This document shows, in pieces, positions 57,870-64,000 of a stretch of 64,000 bases of DNA. Source of the DNA: Xestospongia bergquistia (Eukaryota > Porifera > Demospongiae > Haplosclerida > Petrosiidae). The stretch spans positions 1,054,001-1,118,000 of the forward strand of contig OZ014417.1 in the NCBI GenBank assembly GCA_963965975.1, written 5' to 3'. How positions within the stretch are numbered: position 1 is the stretch's first letter; each line of letters starts with the position of its first letter. A model generated the notes under the pieces. That model was not told the DNA's origin. It did not search any database and worked only from the letters and a program-made list of their open reading frames with translations. A program made the translations under genes and the position numbers.

Positions 57870-60800
57870 GCAAGGCCAGACATATCAACCAGCTATGAGT
57901 TTGTGAGATGCTCGTATGCCTGGGTGCGAGAGACCACGAAGTACATCAAACACTTTACGACGAAAAGTGGTCAGTACAAATGGGTGTGGTGTACCATTTG
58001 AAACATCACAAATGATAGTGGAGTCTGAGAACGGTAATGGTACTGGTTTCAGATCTAATGATGAAGATGTAGATACCAGATATTCCTTAAGTTCAGGATC
58101 ATTAGTCTGAGCTGTGGCCATACCCTGGAAATCAAGGGGCTGGAAAGGTATTCTGAGAGAATGTGTTGATATTAGCTCATGATAATGCATCAGCAACTGG
58201 GTTGTCACTGCCTTTGACATGTCGTGTGTCAGAAGTAAACTGAAGGATGTAGTCTAGGTGACGAATTTGACGAGGGGAGTGCCGATCGGGGCGGGATGAG
58301 AGTGTAGCAACATGTGTCAACGGTTTGTGGTCTGTTAAAACATGGAATTGTGGTCTGTTAAAACATGGAATTCCTGTCCAATAAATAAAAACATGAGTAC
58401 ATGTAGAAAGAGCTGAGTTAATGTAACTCTTACGTTCCTGTGATCGAGGAGGTACAGCTTGTAATGAGTTCATGACTGTTCTTAGACTAGTAACAAAATT
58501 AGAAGGATCGTCAGTGGATTTCAAAACAGATGGTGATAGAAATTATCCTGGGATACGTAGTACAGTTCCATATACAAGCTCTGCTGCTGTACATCCTATG
58601 TCTTCTTTCAAGGTAGTCCTTATACCTAGGAGTATTAATGGTAGGGTGCGACCCAGTGTACAGAAGATGGGAGTACTTTCAACGCCGACTTCAATTGTCG
58701 GTGAAAACGTTCAACAAGACCATTGGCAATGGGATGGTATGCTGTTGTACGAATACGATGAACTCCTATGATTTTAAATAAGTCAGCCCAGAGAATAGAT
58801 TCGAATTGGCGACCTTGATCTGTAGTGACAGTAGCTGGTACGCCAAACCAAGAAATCCCGTTTGCAAATAAAGCTTTTGCCACTTCTTTAGCTGTAATCT
58901 CACGGAGAGGAACGGCCTCTGGCCACTGAGTAAAACGATCAATGATAGTAGATACATGTAGCCTTGTGAGACTGGGAGTGGGCTGACCAGATTGAGATGA
59001 AGTTTACTAAATCTGTTGTCAGGGGTAGAGAAAGAACTAAGAGGAGTAACTGTATGACGCTGTATCTTAGATGATTGACATGCTACACACGTACGAATCC
59101 AATTCTTAATATCTCTGTACATGCAAGGCCAGACATATCAACCGGCTATGAGTTTGTGAGATGCTCGTATGCCTGGGTGCGAGAGACCACGAAGTACGTC
59201 AAACACTTTACAACGAAAAGTGGTCAGTACAAATGGGTGTGGTGTACCATTTGAAACATCACAAATGATAGTGGAGTCTGAGAACGGTAATGGTACTGGT
59301 TTCAGATCTAATGATGAAGATGTAGATACCAGATATTCCTTAAGTTCAGGATCATTAGTCTGAGCTGTGGCCATACCCTGGAAATCAAGGGGCTGGAAAG
59401 GTATTCTGAGAGAATGTGTTGATATTAGCTCATGATAATGCATCAGCAACTGGGTTGTCACTGCCTTTGACATGTCGTGTGTCAGAAGTAAACTGAAGGA
59501 TGTAGTCTAGGTGACGAATTTGACGAGGGGAGTGCCGATCGGGGCGGGATGAGAGTGTAGCAACATGTGTCAACGGTTTGTGGTCTGTTAAAACATGGAA
59601 TTGTGGTCTGTTAAAACATGGAATTCCTGTCCAATAAATAAAAACATGAGTACATGTAGAAAGAGCTGAGTTAATGTAACTCTTACGTTCCTGTGATCGA
59701 GGAGGTACAGCTTGTAATGAGTTCATGACTGTTCTTAGACTAGTAACAAAATTAGAAGGATCGTCAGTGGATTTCAAAACAGATGGTGATAGAAATTATC
59801 CTGGGATACGTAGTACAGTTCCATATACAAGCTCTGCTGCTGTACATCCTATGTCTTCTTTCAAGGTAGTCCTTATACCTAGGAGTATTAATGGTAGGGT
59901 GCGACCCAGTGTACAGAAGATGGGAGTACTTTCAACGCCGACTTCAATTGTCGGTGAAAACGTTCAACAAGACCATTGGCAATGGGATGGTATGCTGTTG
60001 TACGAATACGATGAACTCCTATGATTTTAAATAAGTCAGCCCAGAGAATAGATTCGAATTGGCGACCTTGATCTGTAGTGACAGTAGCTGGTACGCCAAA
60101 CCAAGAAATCCCGTTTGCAAATAAAGCTTTTGCCACTTCTTTAGCTGTAATCTCACGGAGAGGAACGGCCTCTGGCCACTGAGTAAAACGATCAATGATA
60201 GTAGATACATGTAGCCTTGTGAGACTGGGAGTGGGCTGACCAGATTGAGATGAAGTTTACTAAATCTGTTGTCAGGGGTAGAGAAAGAACTAAGAGGAGT
60301 AACTGTATGACGCTGTATCTTAGATGATTGACATGCTACACACGTACGAATCCAATTCTTAATATCTCTGTACATGCAAGGCCAGACATATCAACCGGCT
60401 ATGAGTTTGTGAGATGCTCGTATGCCTGGGTGCGAGAGACCACGAAGTACGTCAAACACTTTACAACGAAAAGTGGTCAGTACAAATGGGTGTGGTGTAC
60501 CATTTGAAACATCACAAATGATAGTGGAGTCTGAGAACGGTAATGGTACTGGTTTCAGATCTAATGATGAAGATGTAGATACCAGATATTCCTTAAGTTC
60601 AGGATCATTAGTCTGAGCTGTGGCCATACCCTGGAAATCAAGGGGCTGGAAAGGTATTCTGAGAGAATGTGTTGATATTAGCTCATGATAATGCATCAGC
60701 AACTGGGTTGTCACTGCCTTTGACATGTCGTGTGTCAGAAGTAAACTGAAGGATGTAGTCTAGGTGACGAATTTGACGAGGGGAGTGCCGATCGGGGCGG

Positions 60801-62099
60801 GATGAGAGTGTAGCAACATGTGTCAACGGTTTGTGGTCTGTTAAAACATGGAATTGTGGTCTGTTAAAACATGGAATTCCTGTCCAATAAATAAAAACAC
60901 GAGTACATGTAGAAAGAGCTGAGTTAATGTAACTCTTACGTTCCTGTGATCGAGGAGGTACAGCTTGTAATGAGTTCATGACTGTTCTTAGACTAGTAAC
61001 AAAATTAGAAGGATCGTCAGTGGATTTCAAAACAGATGGTGATAGAAATTATCCTGGGATACGTAGTACAGTTCCATATACAAGCTCTGCTGCTGTACAT
61101 CCTATGTCTTCTTTCAAGGTAGTCCTTATACCTAGGAGTATTAATGGTAGGGTGCAACCCAGTGTACAGAAGATGGGAGTACTTTCAACGCCGACTTCAA
61201 TTGTCGGTGAAAACGTTCAACAAGACCATTGGCAATGGGATGGTATGCTGTTGTACGAATACGATGAACTCCTATGATTTTAAATAAGTCAGCCCAGAGA
61301 ATAGATTCGAATTGGCGACCTTGATCTGTAGTGACAGTAGCTGGTACGCCAAACCAAGAAATCCCGTTTGCAAATAAAGCTTTTGCCACTTCTTTAGCTG
61401 TAATCTCACGGAGAGGAACGGCCTCTGGCCACTGAGTAAAACGATCAATGATAGTAGATACATGTAGCCTTGTGAGACTGGGAGTGGGCTGACCAGATTG
61501 AGATGAAGTTTACTAAATCTGTTGTCAAGGGTAGAGAAAGAACTAAGAGGAGTAACTGTATGACGCTGTATCTTAGATGATTGACATGCTACACACGTAC
61601 GAATCCAATTCTTAATATCTCTGTACATGCAAGGCCAGACATATCAACCGGCTATGAGTTTGTGAGATGCTCGTATGCCTGGGTGCGAGAGACCACGAAG
61701 TACGTCAAACACTTTACAACGAAAAGTGGTCAGTACAAATGGGTGTGGTGTACCATTTGAAACATCACAAATGATAGTGGAGTCTGAGAACGGTAATGGT
61801 ACTGGTTTCAGATCTAATGATGAAGATGTAGATACCAGATATTCCTTAAGTTCAGGATCATTAGTCTGAGCTGTGGCCATACCCTGGAAATCAAGGGCTG
61901 GAAAGGTATTCTGGGAGAATGTGTTGATATTAGCTCGTGATAACGCATCAGCAACTGGGTTGTCACTGCCTTTGACATGTCGTGTGTCAGAAGTAAACTG
62001 AAGGATGTAGTCTAGCTGACGAATTTGACGAGGGGAGTGCTGATCGGGGCGGGATGAGAGTGTAGCAACATGTGTCAACGGTTTGTGGTCTGTTAAAAA
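57131..62099 (-). repeat. Four tandem copies of a ~1,253-bp RNase H-integrase segment
   Basis: Copies: 57131-58384, 58385-59637, 59638-60890 and 60891-about 62099. They are judged by ATAAAAACATGAGTACATGT recurring at 57,131, 58,385 and 59,638, and by ATAAAAACACGAG at 60,891. Each junction has GGAATTCCTGTCCAATAAAT. Copies 2, 3 and 4 differ at only a few bases (for example TGCGACCC versus TGCAACCC). Copy 1 is more divergent. Copies 1-3 share a duplicated 22-bp piece (GTGGTCTGTTAAAACATGGA) that copy 4 lacks; copy 4 joins the normal RNase H sequence. Confidence 0.95.
57885..58220 (-). pseudogene. pol: Linker and His half of the integrase zinc finger, copy 1
   Basis: The frame contains RKVFDVLRGLSHPGIRASHK, the His-x-His half of the HHCC finger, and then LIAG followed by an in-frame TGA (57,885-57,887) before YVWPCMYRDI. 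The same TGA is in all four copies. The left end joins the RNase H tail HVLTDHKPLTHV in a different frame context at the repeat junction. Confidence 0.8.
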
Positions 62100-62388
62100 A
62101 TGGAATTCCTGTCCTTCAAGGAAATGTCGAAAATGTTTGATGGACTGGTGAATTGCCAAGAGCTCTTGATCAAAAGTACTGTATCGACGTTCTGTAGGAG
62201 TGAGAGTCCTGGAATAATATGATATAGGTTGCCACATACCATCAACATACTGTTGTAAAACGGCACCAATAGTGGTATCGGAAGCGTCAGTTGCTAGAGA
62301 TAATGGAGCATCTGGTTTAGGATGGTTGAGTAGTGTAGCTTCGGCTAACACCTCTTTGATTTTGTGAAAAGCTGTAATGGCATCTGGT
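61644..62388 (-). pseudogene. pol: RNase H and integrase N-terminus, bounded by stops
   Basis: After the TAG at 62,389-62,391 the frame continues IPDAITAFHKIKEVLAEATL, then RNase H (SLATDASDTTIGAVLQQY, YSTFDQELLAIHQSIKHFRH, FLTDHKPL), the tether (SDTRHVKGSDNPVADALSR) and the HPGIRASH half of the integrase finger. It ends at TGA 61,644-61,646. RNase H acidic residues (D of TDASD, E of QELLA, D of FLTDH and of NPVADALSR) are present. Stops on both sides make it a fragment of pol. Confidence 0.9.
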
Positions 62389-63752
62389 ATCTACTCTAAT
62401 TCCTTAGTATTCTTAGTGAGTAACCTATGGAGAGAGGAAAGAACATGGGCACATAATGGTACAAAACAATGATAAAAATTTACAAAACCTAAAAAGTCAC
62501 GCAACTTGCGATGAGTGTGAGGTTGTGGATAGTCAATAAGAGTTTGTACTTTCTCAGGTAACGGACGTATACCATGATGATCAACGAGATGTCCAAGAAA
62601 GGTGAGTTGTGGAACTCCAAGTTCACACTTGGAGGGGTTAATGACAATACCATGCTCTGTGAATTGTTGTAAGACTGTGCGTAAGTGTTCCTGATGTTCT
62701 TCTGGAGTAGCACTGGCAATAAGGACATCATCTATGTATGCGTACGTGTTCGTAACATCGTGAAGAACTTGGTCAATAAATCGCTGAAACGATTGTGCTG
62801 AGTTACGTAGTCCGAATGGTATTCGAACAAATTCAAATAGTCCGAACGGGGTCATGATGGCTGTTTTAGGAATGTCACTAGGTTCCACTGGTATCTGATG
62901 GTAAGCACGTACTAGATCCAGCTTAGAAAAGATAGTAGAACCATGCAGGTTTGCTGTAAAGTCCTGTATGTGAGGAATGGGGTAGCGGTCTGGGGCTGTC
63001 TTGTTATTCAGGGCACGGTAGTCTCCACATGGGCGCCAGTCACCGGGTTCTTTCTTAGGGACCATATTGAGAGGAGAAGAGGGTCGGATTATTCCTAATT
63101 GCAACATGTGGTCAAATCCCTGATGAGCAATACGCATACGGTCTGGGGATAGACGACGAGGAGAACAATGTACTGGAGGACCTTCAGTAGAGATATGATG
63201 AGTCAAAGTATGCTTAATTGGGGTATTGTAATTATAAGGTTGGATGACTGAGGGAATCTCCTGGAGGAGGGCTTGATAAGTGTTCTGTGGTTGATTAGGC
63301 AGGAGTGTGGGCTGGAGGGAGGGCTGAGTAGAGGTGATCCCATTAACCTTTAAGGAGGTCAAACTGTCTGTGAGACACCTCTTTCTCATGTCCACTAATA
63401 ATCCATAATGTCTTAAGAAGTCTGCACCTAAAATTGGAGTTTTGACTTGTGCTATGATGAAAACCCAATGAAATACTCGACGTAATCCTAAGTCTAAAGT
63501 GAAAGGGCGTCTACCATAGGTAGTGATGGATGTGTTGTTCGCAGCTTGTAGCTGGAGACTATTGGGTTGACGTAGTCGATCGTACTTAGAGGGAGGAATG
63601 ATGCTGACTTCAGCACCTGTATCAATAAGAAAACATAATTTACTTGAAGTGTCTGTAATGTAAAATAGGCGACTAGAGATGAGGCCAGTGACACTTGTCG
63701 CCACTAGTGACTGGCCGGGTCGTTTTCCTGATAGCTGCATGGCTGTCTGCAC
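62389..63752 (-). pseudogene. pol: Protease and reverse transcriptase (pol), ends at an in-frame TAG
   Basis: 453 residues from an internal Met. A retropepsin motif near residue 48 ([15 protein letters not shown]) comes with the [12 protein letters not shown] flap-end motif. RT follows with [33 protein letters not shown] (first Asp), [29 protein letters not shown] (catalytic Asp pair), [17 protein letters not shown] and [16 protein letters not shown]. The order and motifs are typical of Ty3/gypsy. TAG at 62,389-62,391 after NTKELE interrupts the link to RNase H. It overlaps the Gag end in another frame. Confidence 0.95.
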
Positions 63753-63994
63753 TTCTTGGCAGCCTCACCAAACTGCTGATGATACCAACAGAGAGTAGGC
63801 TGGGTGGTTGTAGGATGTCGTGATGGAGTGAGTGAACGTGGAATTCCTCGGGAGCGAGACTGGCTTCGTCCACGGTAGGAAGAGTGAAAAAGTTTCTTGA
63901 GATGATCAATCTCTTCCCGAAGTTGAGATAATTCTGATTTGACCTCTGGTAGAATACTAATTGGAGACACAGTGGGTTGAGATGCTGTTGACAT
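63704..63994 (-). CDS. gag: C-terminal part of Gag with a CCHC-like zinc finger
   Basis: 96 residues up to the TAG at 63,704. A coiled-coil-like stretch ([20 protein letters not shown]), an Arg/Ser-rich basic segment ([14 protein letters not shown]) and [18 protein letters not shown], the finger type common at the Gag-Pol border in this group. Pol continues in another frame from about 63,752, so a frameshift lies at the border. It may be programmed or a one-base loss. The true Gag start may be upstream of the window end. Confidence 0.75.
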   Translation of the reverse strand: MSTASQPTVSPISILPEVKSELSQLREEIDHLKKLFHSSYRGRSQSRSRGIPRSLTPSRHPTTTQPTLCWYHQQFGEAAKKCRQPCSYQENDPASH

Positions 63995-64000
63995 GAATTC

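Larger units (their letters stand above)
56585..64000 (-). mobile_element. Defective Ty3/gypsy-type LTR retrotransposon, truncated by the window end
   Basis: On the - strand, from the right: end of Gag with a CCHC-like finger, protease (DTGAE), reverse transcriptase (YIDD), RNase H (TDASD), integrase zinc finger and DDE core, then a Ser/Asn-rich C-terminus ending at 56,803. The PR-RT-RH-IN order defines the Ty3/gypsy group. The 5' LTR, primer-binding site and most of Gag lie beyond 64,000. Stops at 62,389 and 61,644 and at least one frameshift in IN make it inactive. Its RH-IN segment is tandemly repeated. Base composition is less AT-rich than the neighbouring DNA. Confidence 0.9.

Noticed and set aside
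58472-58771. 99-aa + strand frames over the integrase copies
   Set aside because: Antisense of the integrase coding sequence, repeated because the array is repeated.
57131-62099. CRISPR-like or satellite array
   Set aside because: The units are 1.25 kb and coding, with no short repeat-spacer pattern. They are retrotransposon segments.

Overview
The window is animal nuclear DNA. It is AT-rich, with short introns (about 33-60 bp in the compact parts), GT-AG splice sites and secreted or membrane receptor genes built from exons that mostly begin and end in phase 1. The compact introns, low GC and expanded adhesion-GPCR/Ig/FN3/EGF receptor families suggest a demosponge, most likely Amphimedon queenslandica. 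That assignment is from memory of genome style and is not proven here.

Bases 1-49,800 hold one clustered receptor family on the + strand, in two structural classes that share the same N-terminal exons. Class 1 is adhesion GPCRs: signal peptide, a family-specific Cys-rich N-domain, a second Cys-rich exon, EGF, Ig domains, EGF, Ig, a hormone-receptor motif (HRM), GAIN/GPS and seven transmembrane helices. There is a 3' end at 2-520 (GPCR-A), a 5'-truncated copy at 19,511-21,218 (GPCR-B), and three apparently complete genes at 21,987-28,636 (C), 30,727-36,705 (D) and 38,340-48,110 (E). E also carries an IgGFc-binding-protein-like domain and four Ig exons not found in C or D. Class 2 is three tandem copies (B1 1,272-5,594; B2 8,028-12,374; B3 14,818-19,289) of a single-pass receptor. 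It has the same N-terminal exons, then four FN3 domains, one TM helix and a short tail ending in an ITIM-like motif. The exon lengths of every intact gene sum to a multiple of three, which supports the models.

Between the genes lie decayed pieces of the same family: broken N-domain, EGF, Ig and TM exons, inverted Ig fragments and a dying paralogue F at 48,622-49,806. A conserved upstream block recurs before several first exons. The cluster looks like a birth-and-death locus with exon swapping, in which the GPCR signalling half stays uniform while the ectodomain varies.

From 49,807 to about 56,580 the DNA is gene-poor. I see an isolated signal-peptide exon on the - strand (52,795-52,893), an ATG-less open frame on the - strand (50,563-50,811), a frameshifted hAT/TTF-zinc-finger transposase fragment (53,795-54,504) and a signal-peptide exon on the + strand (55,178-55,249).

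The right end, about 56,585-64,000, is a defective Ty3/gypsy-type retrotransposon on the - strand running off the window. Its RNase H-integrase segment (about 1,253 bp) is tandemly repeated four times.
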